The notes under the pieces: generated by a model
Database searches by the model: none
Told to the model about the DNA's origin: nothing
What the model saw: the letters and a program-made list of their open reading frames with translations, nothing else
Assembly (NCBI GenBank): GCA_934359535.1
Contig: CAKRLN010000121.1
Location: forward strand, 1-6,619
Direction: 5' to 3'
Source of the DNA: an uncultured Lachnospiraceae bacterium
Lineage (GTDB): Bacteria > Bacillota > Clostridia > Lachnospirales > Lachnospiraceae
DNA length: 6,619 nt
Made by a program: the position numbers and the translations under genes
In this document: positions 1 through 5,882 of the stretch, in pieces
How the letters are laid out: every line of letters starts with the position of its first letter
How positions within the stretch are numbered: position 1 is the first letter of the stretch

Positions 1-1
1 A

Positions 2-295
2 GATAAAACAGCCGTAACACACCATCATGCACATCACCATGAAAATACAAAGGCCGTCTTAAACCGTATGAACCGTGCGATCGGTCATATGGAATCCATA
101 AAAACCATGATTGAAAGCGGACGCGACTGCAGCGAGGTATTGATCCAGATCGCTGCTGTCCGCTCTGCGATCAATAATATTGGAAAGATCATCCTGGAAG
201 ACCATATCAACCACTGCATCGTGGATGCAGTCGAAACAGGCGATGATCAGGCATTAAAAGACTTAAATGAAGCGATCAATAAGTTCATAAAATAA
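2..295 (+). CDS. CsoR/FrmR-family metal-sensing transcriptional repressor, 5' end missing
   Basis: The open frame runs from the window edge to TAA at 293-295, giving 97 visible residues. The ATG at 68 is internal to the family domain, so the true start lies upstream of the window. The all-helical DUF156 core is recognisable (RAIGHMESIKTMIESGRDC, then QIAAVRSAI). Counting from base 2, Cys43, His68 and Cys72 have spacings of 25 and 4 residues, which match the Cu(I)-binding Cys-His-Cys triad of CsoR. FrmR and RcnR lack that full triad. Members are tetrameric DNA-binding repressors that release DNA on binding metal, usually next to an efflux ATPase or metallochaperone gene. That partner would be outside this window. 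The visible N-terminus carries a His-rich stretch (HHHAHHHEN), which could add metal binding. Family assignment is firm; copper specificity is inferred from the triad only. Confidence 0.88.
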   Translation, partial: DKTAVTHHHAHHHENTKAVLNRMNRAIGHMESIKTMIESGRDCSEVLIQIAAVRSAINNIGKIILEDHINHCIVDAVETGDDQALKDLNEAINKFIK

Positions 296-297
296 GG

Positions 298-323
298 AAA
301 AACCGGCATTTTGCCGGTTTTTT
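298..323 (+). terminator. Rho-independent terminator of the CsoR-like gene
   Basis: A perfect 11-bp stem (298-308 with 312-322, core AACCGGCA/TGCCGGTT) has a 3-base loop and ends in a T tract. It starts 3 bases after the repressor stop codon. It isolates that gene from the LtaS-like gene downstream. Confidence 0.9.
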
Positions 324-333
324 ACTTCTATTC

Positions 334-420
334 TTGTTCATATCTCATAAAACTTCATATTATCTTAAGATATTTTTAGGAAAGTTTGCTCTTGCTTTTA
401 CACCGATTTTTCTTTATTCT
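334..420 (+). promoter_or_regulatory. Candidate promoter region of the LtaS-like gene
   Basis: Two sigma-A-like pairs can be drawn in this AT-rich gap. One is TTGCTT (392-397), a 17-base spacer, then TATTCT (415-420). The other is TTGTTC (334-339), an 18-base spacer, then TATTAT (358-363). Neither is a strong consensus match. The upstream -10 abuts a perfect 12-bp palindrome (TATCTTAAGATA, 361-372) that could be an operator or chance AT-rich symmetry. Because a terminator precedes this region and the gene follows alone, a promoter must lie here; its exact position is uncertain. Confidence 0.45.
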
Positions 421-434
421 ATGGAATGTAAATT

Positions 435-440
435 GGAGGT
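435..440 (+). promoter_or_regulatory. Ribosome binding site of the LtaS-like gene
   Basis: GGAGGT sits 6 bases before the ATG at 447, a near-ideal Shine-Dalgarno sequence and spacing. It fixes the start of this gene. Confidence 0.85.
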
Positions 441-446
441 AAAAGA

Positions 447-2597
447 ATGAAAATTAATTTGAGTATGATCAAACAGAAATTTTTCACAAAACAAGAAAAA
501 CAGCATTCCGAAAAATATTTACAGACCATTGCATTTTTTAATAAATATTCTCTTGTGTTCCACGCACTGTTATCCTGCGGATTGATCTTTGTGATCGAAT
601 GGGTATCCAGAAGAAGCTTTGTTTCTGCCTGTACCTTCGTTGGAGCACATACACTCGCTTATTTTTATAATGCTTTTATTATTTTTGCATCATTGACACT
701 GGTATATTTGTTCCGGAAGCGTGCTTTTTTCCGATTGTTTGTTTCCGCCTTCTGGCTGATCCTTGGAATCATAAACGGATGCATCCTTTCCAACCGTGTT
801 ACACCGTTCGGTTATACTGATTTGAAATGTATCTCCGACCTGCTCACAATGACGAATACGAACTACTTTACTGCAACCCAGGCAACAATGGTTGTAATCG
901 GTGCATGTATCTTTTTCGCATTCTGCATTATCTTCTTTATAAAAGGACCAAAATATACCGGAAAAATCCGCCGTATCGTTGTTCCTGCATCGGTTCTTGC
1001 CGTATTATTTGTAGCACTGCCAACGGTTACCTCTGTCGCACAAAACACCAACGTTGTTGCAACCTATTTTTCTAACATTGCCCAGGGCTATGAGAATTAC
1101 GGCTTTGTATACAGCTTTTCTTCCAGTGTTGTAGACCGCGGTATGAAAAAGCCTTCTGATTATAATGAAGAAAAAATTAATACAATTGAAGCAAATGTAA
1201 ACAATACCAAGCAGCAGACCACGCTCGACGAGAACCGCAAACCGAACCTGATCGTTGTCCTGTTAGAGTCCTTCTGTGATCCGGATGAGATCAACTTCTT
1301 AAATGTAGAGGGTGATCCGATTCCGACCTTCCACTCCTTAGAGCAGAATTATTCAACCGGATATCTTACCGTTCCGGTTGTCGGAGCCGGCACCTCCAAC
1401 ACTGAGTTTGAAGTACTGACCGGTATGAGCTTACAGTATTTCGGTACAGGTGAATACCCGCACAAGACCATCTTAAAGGAGGTTGACCGCTGCGAAAGCA
1501 TGGCATCTGACTTAAAGACCTTAGGCTACGGTTCCCACGTGGTACATAACAATGGTGGTAACTTCTACAGCCGCGCCAATGCATTCCAGAAAATGGGCTT
1601 CGATACCTTCACAAGCAAGGAAATGATGGATATCCAGAACTATACCCCAAATAGTAACTGGGCAACGGACGATATCCTTGTTCCAGAGACGATAAAAGCA
1701 ATGGATGCAACTCCGGATCAGTCTGATTTTGTATACACAATCACCGTAAGCTCCCATGGAGATTATCCGACTGAGAAGATTATCGACAATCCGGTTTACA
1801 AAACCTCCGGTGCTGCCGATGAAGGAAAACAAAATGCCTGGGATTACTATGTTCACCAGCTGCATGAGGTGGATAACTTTATGTCGAACCTGATTGATGA
1901 AGTCAGCAAACGTGATGAGGATACGATGATCGTATTTTTCGGTGACCATCTTCCAACAATGGGACTGACAAATGCTGACATGAAATCCGGTGACATTTAT
2001 AAGACGAAATACGTTACCTGGAATAACTTCGGACTTGAGAAAAAGGACGCTGATCTCTACTCCTACCAGTTACTTGCCGAGATCACAGACCAGCTTAACA
2101 TCCATGAGGGTACAATCTTTAACTATCATCAGACACAGGAAAACAGTACTGATTACTATGATGGCTTTGAGAATCTGCAGTATGATCTGTTATACGGTTC
2201 CAGATATGCATACCATGGCGAGGATCTTTATCCGGCAAGCGATCTTGTTATGGGAATCGATGATATTGTGATAAACAGCATGCATTCTTCGATCGATGGT
2301 TCTGAATTGATCTTAGAAGGAAGCGGATTTACCAAGTGGAGCCGTGTATTCGTCAATGACGAAAAGGTTTCTACAACCTATGTATCTGGGAACTGCTTGA
2401 CGATCGACACCGAAGGCTTATCGGATGGTGACAGCATTGTTGTAAACCAGCTTGGTTCCAGCAATACAATCTTCCGAAGCTCTAATACGATGACCTATGA
2501 AGCACCGGAATCCACGGAGGATACCGAAGCCTCCGAAGCTCATACAGAGACTTCCCAGACTGATTACTCGGATGCACAGAATTCCGATGCACAGTAA
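447..2597 (+). CDS. LTA synthase-family (sulfatase-fold) polyglycerolphosphate transferase with C-terminal TIG-like domain
   Basis: This 716-aa membrane enzyme resembles LtaS-type lipoteichoic acid synthases, which polymerise glycerol phosphate from phosphatidylglycerol outside the membrane. About five hydrophobic helices lie at residues 34-53, 72-89, 94-115, 145-166 and 175-196. A linker follows, then an alkaline-phosphatase-fold catalytic domain (about 266-560). Expected active-site residues are present: metal ligand Glu274 (VVLLESF), nucleophile Thr316 (GAGTSNTEF), His437 (SSHGDYP) and Asp500-His501 (FFGDHLP). Spacings are close to those of S. aureus LtaS (E255, T300, H416, D475, H476). 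Unlike the classical ~650-aa enzyme, it carries a beta-rich domain at about 604-685 (GSGFTKWSRVFVNDEKV) and an acidic Ser/Thr-rich tail at 686-716. Cleavage by signal peptidase I after TM5 is possible (SVA/QN, residues 196-200). The gene is monocistronic, bounded by terminators. Relatives in this clade may transfer other glycerol-phosphate or phosphoethanolamine groups, so the exact product is uncertain. Confidence 0.9.
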   Translation: MKINLSMIKQKFFTKQEKQHSEKYLQTIAFFNKYSLVFHALLSCGLIFVIEWVSRRSFVSACTFVGAHTLAYFYNAFIIFASLTLVYLFRKRAFFRLFVSAFWLILGIINGCILSNRVTPFGYTDLKCISDLLTMTNTNYFTATQATMVVIGACIFFAFCIIFFIKGPKYTGKIRRIVVPASVLAVLFVALPTVTSVAQNTNVVATYFSNIAQGYENYGFVYSFSSSVVDRGMKKPSDYNEEKINTIEANVNNTKQQTTLDENRKPNLIVVLLESFCDPDEINFLNVEGDPIPTFHSLEQNYSTGYLTVPVVGAGTSNTEFEVLTGMSLQYFGTGEYPHKTILKEVDRCESMASDLKTLGYGSHVVHNNGGNFYSRANAFQKMGFDTFTSKEMMDIQNYTPNSNWATDDILVPETIKAMDATPDQSDFVYTITVSSHGDYPTEKIIDNPVYKTSGAADEGKQNAWDYYVHQLHEVDNFMSNLIDEVSKRDEDTMIVFFGDHLPTMGLTNADMKSGDIYKTKYVTWNNFGLEKKDADLYSYQLLAEITDQLNIHEGTIFNYHQTQENSTDYYDGFENLQYDLLYGSRYAYHGEDLYPASDLVMGIDDIVINSMHSSIDGSELILEGSGFTKWSRVFVNDEKVSTTYVSGNCLTIDTEGLSDGDSIVVNQLGSSNTIFRSSNTMTYEAPESTEDTEASEAHTETSQTDYSDAQNSDAQ

Positions 2598-2621
2598 CTT
2601 GTCTGGTTTTTAAACACTTAC

Positions 2622-2661
2622 AAAGACTTTCTGAATGTCTAATATTCAGGAAGTCTTTTTT
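2622..2661 (+). terminator. Rho-independent terminator of the LtaS-like gene
   Basis: A 15-bp stem with one G-T wobble (2622-2636 with 2644-2658), a 7-base loop and a T tract (2656-2661) lies 24 bases after the stop codon. Read in the other direction the T run is only three bases, so it acts mainly on + strand transcripts. Confidence 0.88.
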
Positions 2662-2676
2662 ATCCGGAACTATAAG

Positions 2677-2720
2677 AAAAGCCACTGTGAAGCACCAGAA
2701 TGCCTCACAGCGGCTTTTTT
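2677..2720 (-). terminator. Terminator of mrp, probably bidirectional
   Basis: A hairpin formed by 2677-2690 and 2705-2718 (AAAGCC and CTGTGA arms with one A/C mismatch) lies 19 bases beyond the mrp stop codon in the direction of mrp transcription. It has T runs on both strands: four on the minus side and six on the plus side. It can therefore end mrp transcripts and back up the LtaS terminator in this convergent gap. Confidence 0.75.
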
Positions 2721-2739
2721 ATTCATTTTGATAACCTTG

Positions 2740-3582
2740 TTAAATATTTTTCAGCACTTCAACAGCATGATCCAGATACGGATTCTCCATCTCATAGAAG
2801 CGTCCCTCATCTGCCTTCTCTGCATAGGAAGGATCAAGTGGAAGCTTTCCAAGCACTCTTGTTGCCATCTCCTTTGCAGCTTCATCGATGTGGCTCTTTC
2901 CAAAAAGGCTGATCTCTTTTCCACAGTCCGGGCATTTCAGATAACTGAAATTCTCAACGAGACCAAGTACCGGAATGTGCATCATATTTGCCATATTGAA
3001 TGCTTTTTTCACGATCATCTGGACAAGCTCCTGCGGAGAGGTTACGATCACGATTCCGTTTACCGGAAGTGACTGGAATACCGTAAGTGGAACATCTCCG
3101 GTTCCTGGTGGCATATCAACGAAAAGATAGTCCACATCGCCCCATACAGTCTCACTCCAGAACTGTTTCACAGCGCCTGCGATAACCGGTCCACGCCATA
3201 CAACCGGTGCCTCCTCATCGTCCATAAGAAGGTTTACCGACATGATCTTAATGCCATCCGGTGTCTCTGCCGGAAACATCCCTCTGTCATCGCCAATTAC
3301 CTTATCGTGTACCCCGAACATTTTCGGAATGGATGGTCCTGTAATATCTGCGTCTAAAATTCCTACGGAATATCCAGCCTTTGCCATCTGGACTGCAAGC
3401 GATGCAGTGACGAAGGATTTTCCAACACCGCCCTTACCGCTGACTACTCCGATTACATGTTTTACATTGGAATCCTTGTTCATTGCTTCCTGTAAGCTCT
3501 GTGGATTCTGGTGGCTTGGACATCCCTCACAGCTTGACTTTGAGCAGCTGGATGCGCTGCTGCAGCTTGAATTTTCTGCCAT
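2740..3582 (-). CDS. mrp: Mrp/NBP35-family iron-sulfur cluster carrier ATPase
   Basis: This is a 280-aa cytosolic P-loop ATPase of the Mrp/ApbC/NBP35 group, which binds a [4Fe-4S] cluster and hands it to apo-enzymes. Numbered from the chosen Met, it has a deviant Walker A SGKGGVGKS (48-56), the DADITGPSIP segment (77-86), the switch/Walker B VDMPPGTGD (155-163), and the conserved CPDC (Cys217, Cys220) that holds a bridging cluster at the dimer interface. A short Cys-rich N-terminus (Cys7, 13, 18, 21) resembles the extra cluster-binding region of NBP35 proteins, but with different spacing. Three in-frame ATGs exist: 3609, 3588 and 3582. The first is unlikely because the strong GGGAGG (3593-3598) lies after it. 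The last two sit 4 and 10 bases after that site; 3582 is preferred, 3588 would add two residues. The gene lies 128 bp downstream of the CDF gene on the same strand. Confidence 0.95.
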   Translation of the reverse strand: MAENSSCSSASSCSKSSCEGCPSHQNPQSLQEAMNKDSNVKHVIGVVSGKGGVGKSFVTASLAVQMAKAGYSVGILDADITGPSIPKMFGVHDKVIGDDRGMFPAETPDGIKIMSVNLLMDDEEAPVVWRGPVIAGAVKQFWSETVWGDVDYLFVDMPPGTGDVPLTVFQSLPVNGIVIVTSPQELVQMIVKKAFNMANMMHIPVLGLVENFSYLKCPDCGKEISLFGKSHIDEAAKEMATRVLGKLPLDPSYAEKADEGRFYEMENPYLDHAVEVLKNI

Positions 3583-3592
3583 AATCATTCTT

Positions 3593-3598
3593 CCTCCC
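3593..3598 (-). promoter_or_regulatory. Ribosome binding site deciding the mrp start
   Basis: On the minus strand this reads GGGAGG, followed by AAGAATGATTATGG, so both ATG 3588 (4-base spacing) and ATG 3582 (10-base spacing) are reachable. It lies inside the frame extended from ATG 3609, which argues against that earlier start. Confidence 0.8.
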
Positions 3599-3663
3599 TG
3601 TGTATCCAAACAGCGGATTTACGCTGCTTCTGATAGAAATATTGTGTAAAATATATAGTGAAA

Positions 3664-3690
3664 TTGCAGAATGCCAGTATGCCTCTGCAA
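3664..3690 (-). terminator. Possible weak terminator or attenuator between the CDF gene and mrp
   Basis: A 7-bp perfect stem (TTGCAGA/TCTGCAA, 3664-3670 with 3684-3690) with a 13-base loop is followed on the minus strand by a short TTT and an AT-rich stretch (CACTATATATTTT). The loop is long and the T run poor, so it may let part of the transcription continue into mrp. I found no well-spaced -35/-10 pair for mrp in this 128-bp gap. Confidence 0.3.
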
Positions 3691-3710
3691 CAGACTATCT
3701 ACTGACCTTT

Positions 3711-4886
3711 TTATGCGCGGCCATTATAATCCTTATCGACCTGGATCACCGTATAATACTGTGCTCCAAGCTTTTTCTTTACCCGCACATCGATCTCCTT
3801 TTTCAGCTCCTCATCTGAAAGCCGGAAACCATACGGAACCACCACATCAAAAATAATATTCGTATGCGTTTCCCCGCTTACAACACGGAAATCATGAAGC
3901 GTGATAACCGGATCAATCGCGGTTACAACATCGATTACATCGTTTTTCAGCTTCTGGATATGCTCATCTGAGGTAACAACCGGATCCATATGGATCGTTG
4001 CCATGCAGCCAAGCTCCTTTTCAAGCTTCATCTCAATATTGTCAATAATATCATGCATCTTTAAAATATCCCCGTCTGCCGGAACCTCCGCATGAAGCGT
4101 GATCATCCGCCTTCCAGGTCCATAATCATGCACAATCAGATCATGTATGCCTATCACATTCTCATCATAGGTTGTGACGATCTGCTCGATCTTATCCACA
4201 AATTCCTGCTCCGGTGGCTGTCCGAGAAGCGGATCTAAGGTATCCTTTGCCGCAGAGATGCCTCCGAAAAAGATAAAAATACCTACAAAAACACCACAGA
4301 TCCCATCCACATGAAAGCCTGAAAAATGCTCGATCACAGAAGCAAAAAGAACAACCGTTGTTGTAATACAGTCATTTAAGCTGTCCGTTGCAGTTGCGCG
4401 GAGCGCCGCAGACTGGATCTTTTTTCCAATACTTGTGTTGTAATATGCCATATAGCATTTTACAAGAATTGAAGCGACAAGAATCACTACGATCAGCACA
4501 GAAAATTCTGTATCCTCCGGATGGAAGATCTTACCAATCGAATCTTTTACAAGCTCAAATGCCATAATCATAATAATTGCTGAAACCGCAAGTCCTGATA
4601 CATATTCCATCCGACCGTGACCAAACGGATGCTCCGGGTCAGGCTTTTGCTCAGCCATCCGGAAGCCTGCAAGTGTCACAATCGACGAGCCTGCATCCGA
4701 CAGGTTATTCGCTGCATCTGCTGTGATCGCAATTGAACCGCTGATCATTCCGGCTATGAATTTTCCTGCAAATAACAGGACATTTAGAATAATGCCGACA
4801 ACTCCGCAGAGCATGCCATACGCGCTGCGTCTTTTGTCTTCGGGCATATCATCCTTAATAAAAAAACGCGACAAGAATCCTACCAT
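3711..4886 (-). CDS. Cation diffusion facilitator (CDF) metal efflux transporter with duplicated C-terminal domain
   Basis: This 391-aa inner-membrane protein of the CDF family exports divalent metal ions in exchange for protons. About six helices (roughly 24-46, 50-72, 97-116, 127-148, 165-187, 195-212) are followed by a cytoplasmic region. Signature segments include SGSIAITADAANNLSDAGSS (TM2) and HPFGHGRMEYVSGL (86-99). The transport site reads Asn60-x3-Asp64 in TM2 and Asp168-x3-Asp172 in TM5. The lack of His in TM5 fits manganese-type CDFs better than zinc-type ones (inference). Usual length is about 300 residues. The extra length here comes from a second copy of the cytoplasmic dimerisation fold: compare VIGIHDLIVHDYG (244-256) with VITLHDFRVVSG (327-338). 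The start has GAGGG (4894-4898) 7 bases upstream. It begins 20 bases after lepB and is probably co-transcribed with it. The exact metal is unknown. Confidence 0.93.
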   Translation of the reverse strand: MVGFLSRFFIKDDMPEDKRRSAYGMLCGVVGIILNVLLFAGKFIAGMISGSIAITADAANNLSDAGSSIVTLAGFRMAEQKPDPEHPFGHGRMEYVSGLAVSAIIMIMAFELVKDSIGKIFHPEDTEFSVLIVVILVASILVKCYMAYYNTSIGKKIQSAALRATATDSLNDCITTTVVLFASVIEHFSGFHVDGICGVFVGIFIFFGGISAAKDTLDPLLGQPPEQEFVDKIEQIVTTYDENVIGIHDLIVHDYGPGRRMITLHAEVPADGDILKMHDIIDNIEMKLEKELGCMATIHMDPVVTSDEHIQKLKNDVIDVVTAIDPVITLHDFRVVSGETHTNIIFDVVVPYGFRLSDEELKKEIDVRVKKKLGAQYYTVIQVDKDYNGRA

Positions 4887-4893
4887 ACTATTT

Positions 4894-4898
4894 CCCTC
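4894..4898 (-). promoter_or_regulatory. Ribosome binding site of the CDF gene
   Basis: GAGGG on the minus strand is 7 bases before the ATG at 4886. It lies just outside the lower arm of the 18-bp inverted repeat, so a folded stem would leave it 4 bases away and single-stranded. Confidence 0.7.
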
Positions 4899-4902
4899 TG
4901 AG

Positions 4903-4957
4903 CTTTTTATTTATTTTCCAGTTTTCCCAGGTGGTCAAATGGAAAATAAATAAAAAG
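4903..4957. repeat. Perfect 18-bp inverted repeat across the lepB stop codon
   Basis: CTTTTTATTTATTTTCCA at 4903-4920 is the exact reverse complement of 4940-4957, with a 19-base loop. One arm and the loop are lepB coding sequence. The other arm contains the last lepB codons, its stop (4907-4909) and the start of the 20-bp gap to the CDF gene. In the lepB-CDF mRNA it would fold into a long A/U-rich stem just before the CDF ribosome binding site. It has no T tract after it, so it is not a classic terminator. Confidence 0.85.
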
Positions 4958-5734
4958 TGCTTTTCCAATAATTTTATCCTTCGTCACAAAGGTATTCGTC
5001 CAGTATCTCGAATCATAGGAATCATTCCTGTTATCTCCCATGACAAAATAACTGTTTTCAGGTACCTGATAGACATAAGGCCCTGCTGCATTTACCCATT
5101 CTTCTTTCAGGTAATCCTCTTCAAGCGGCTCCGGAGAATTATTGATATAAACCTTTCCGTTATCGATTGTAACCGTCTCTCCTGGAAGCCCAATGATTCG
5201 TTTTACATATTTCTGTGATTCATCATCCGGGAACTTAAAGATAACAACATCTCCTCTTTGCGGCTCTGATTTCAGATACGCAAGACGGAAGCCTAATATA
5301 TCATCTCCCGGCATAATCGTGTTCTCCATCGACCCCGTTGGTACTGTTGCATTAATGATCACGAAATTCTTAAGTAAAAATGCCAGTGCAACTGCTGCTG
5401 CAAGTGTTGCCACCCAGCTTACTATTTCAGCGATCATAGATGCTTTTTTTCCGGCCTTGCTCTTTGGAGCTTTCTTTTTTCTCCGGCTGTTTCCACGCTT
5501 CCTTCTGTCCCGATTATCCTGATCATTTACATCCTCTGGCAATTCCCTGTCACTGGAATCCTTGTCTTGGTCCATCTCTTCATCCAACTGCCCTGAATCC
5601 TCTGGATTCTCCTCTACAGACTCCTGAATCCTCTCATATCCAGCCGGAAGGGTATCTTCTGTTTCATCATCCTGATTCAGATCTTCTACTTCCCACTCAA
5701 GATCTATATTATGTAACGGTTTTTTCGTTTTCAT
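4907..5734 (-). CDS. lepB: Signal peptidase I with long acidic cytoplasmic N-terminus
   Basis: This serine-lysine endopeptidase cleaves signal peptides from exported proteins at the outer face of the membrane. Numbered from ATG 5734 (275 aa), it has an acidic, Asp/Glu-rich tail (about 11-75), a Lys/Arg-rich stretch (76-97), one membrane helix (about 99-121) and the S26 catalytic domain. The domain carries PTGSMENTI (nucleophile Ser135), the general-base Lys178 in YVKRIIGLPGE, and the GDNRNDSYDSRYW box (233-245). Single-TM Gram-positive enzymes are usually about 170-200 aa, so the extra length is the N-terminal tail. An in-frame ATG at 5779 would add 15 residues, but a TATAAT box overlaps it, so transcription should start downstream of it. 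Neither start has an ideally placed RBS: GGAG is 13 bases before 5734 and 14 bases before 5779. The gene is separated from gdhA by a terminator and is probably co-transcribed with the CDF gene. Confidence 0.95.
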   Translation of the reverse strand: MKTKKPLHNIDLEWEVEDLNQDDETEDTLPAGYERIQESVEENPEDSGQLDEEMDQDKDSSDRELPEDVNDQDNRDRRKRGNSRRKKKAPKSKAGKKASMIAEIVSWVATLAAAVALAFLLKNFVIINATVPTGSMENTIMPGDDILGFRLAYLKSEPQRGDVVIFKFPDDESQKYVKRIIGLPGETVTIDNGKVYINNSPEPLEEDYLKEEWVNAAGPYVYQVPENSYFVMGDNRNDSYDSRYWTNTFVTKDKIIGKALFIYFPFDHLGKLENK

Positions 5735-5777
5735 ATATGATATTCTTCTCCGTTCTCTTTTCTTCCAATATCCTTTC

Positions 5778-5806
5778 ATTATAAATCATTTTACTCCGGA
5801 CAACAA
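5778..5806 (-). promoter_or_regulatory. Sigma-A-type promoter of lepB
   Basis: The minus strand shows TTGTTG (5806-5801), a 17-base spacer and a perfect TATAAT (5783-5778). It lies directly after the gdhA terminator. The predicted transcription start is near 5771, leaving a leader of about 37 bases before ATG 5734. Confidence 0.65.
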
Positions 5807-5811
5807 CCGAA

Positions 5812-5846
5812 ATAAGCCCTGGAAATGTATTTTTTCCAGAGCTTAT
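5812..5846 (-). terminator. Probable terminator of gdhA
   Basis: A 14-bp stem with one wobble (5812-5825 with 5833-5846) has a 7-base loop and lies 36 bases after the gdhA stop codon. On the minus strand it ends in TTATTTC, a modest T tract. On the plus strand no T run follows, so it most likely serves gdhA. Confidence 0.65.
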
Positions 5847-5882
5847 CCATATCATGATTCTGATCGATTTTATATCTGTGAA

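Noticed and set aside
1521..1949. 142-codon open frame on the minus strand
   Set aside because: It lies fully inside the catalytic domain of the LtaS-like gene on the opposite strand, has no recognisable domain, and is best explained as a shadow of that gene.
2635..3072. 145-codon open frame on the plus strand
   Set aside because: It starts within the LtaS terminator hairpin and runs antisense through the conserved 3' half of mrp. It has no RBS and no family features.
3242..3649. 135-codon open frame on the plus strand
   Set aside because: It is antisense to the Walker A region and N-terminus of mrp, whose motifs are unambiguous.
5193..5784. Plus-strand open frames of 109 and 114 codons
   Set aside because: They are antisense to the signal peptidase gene and its promoter. 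Their composition mirrors the charged tail and membrane helix of lepB in reverse.
5709..5789. 26-codon leader frame overlapping the start of lepB, with a GGAG 4 bases upstream
   Set aside because: Its ATG lies upstream of the -10 box and predicted transcription start, so it should not be in the mRNA. The peptide (MIYNERILEEKRTEKN...) has no leader-peptide signature.
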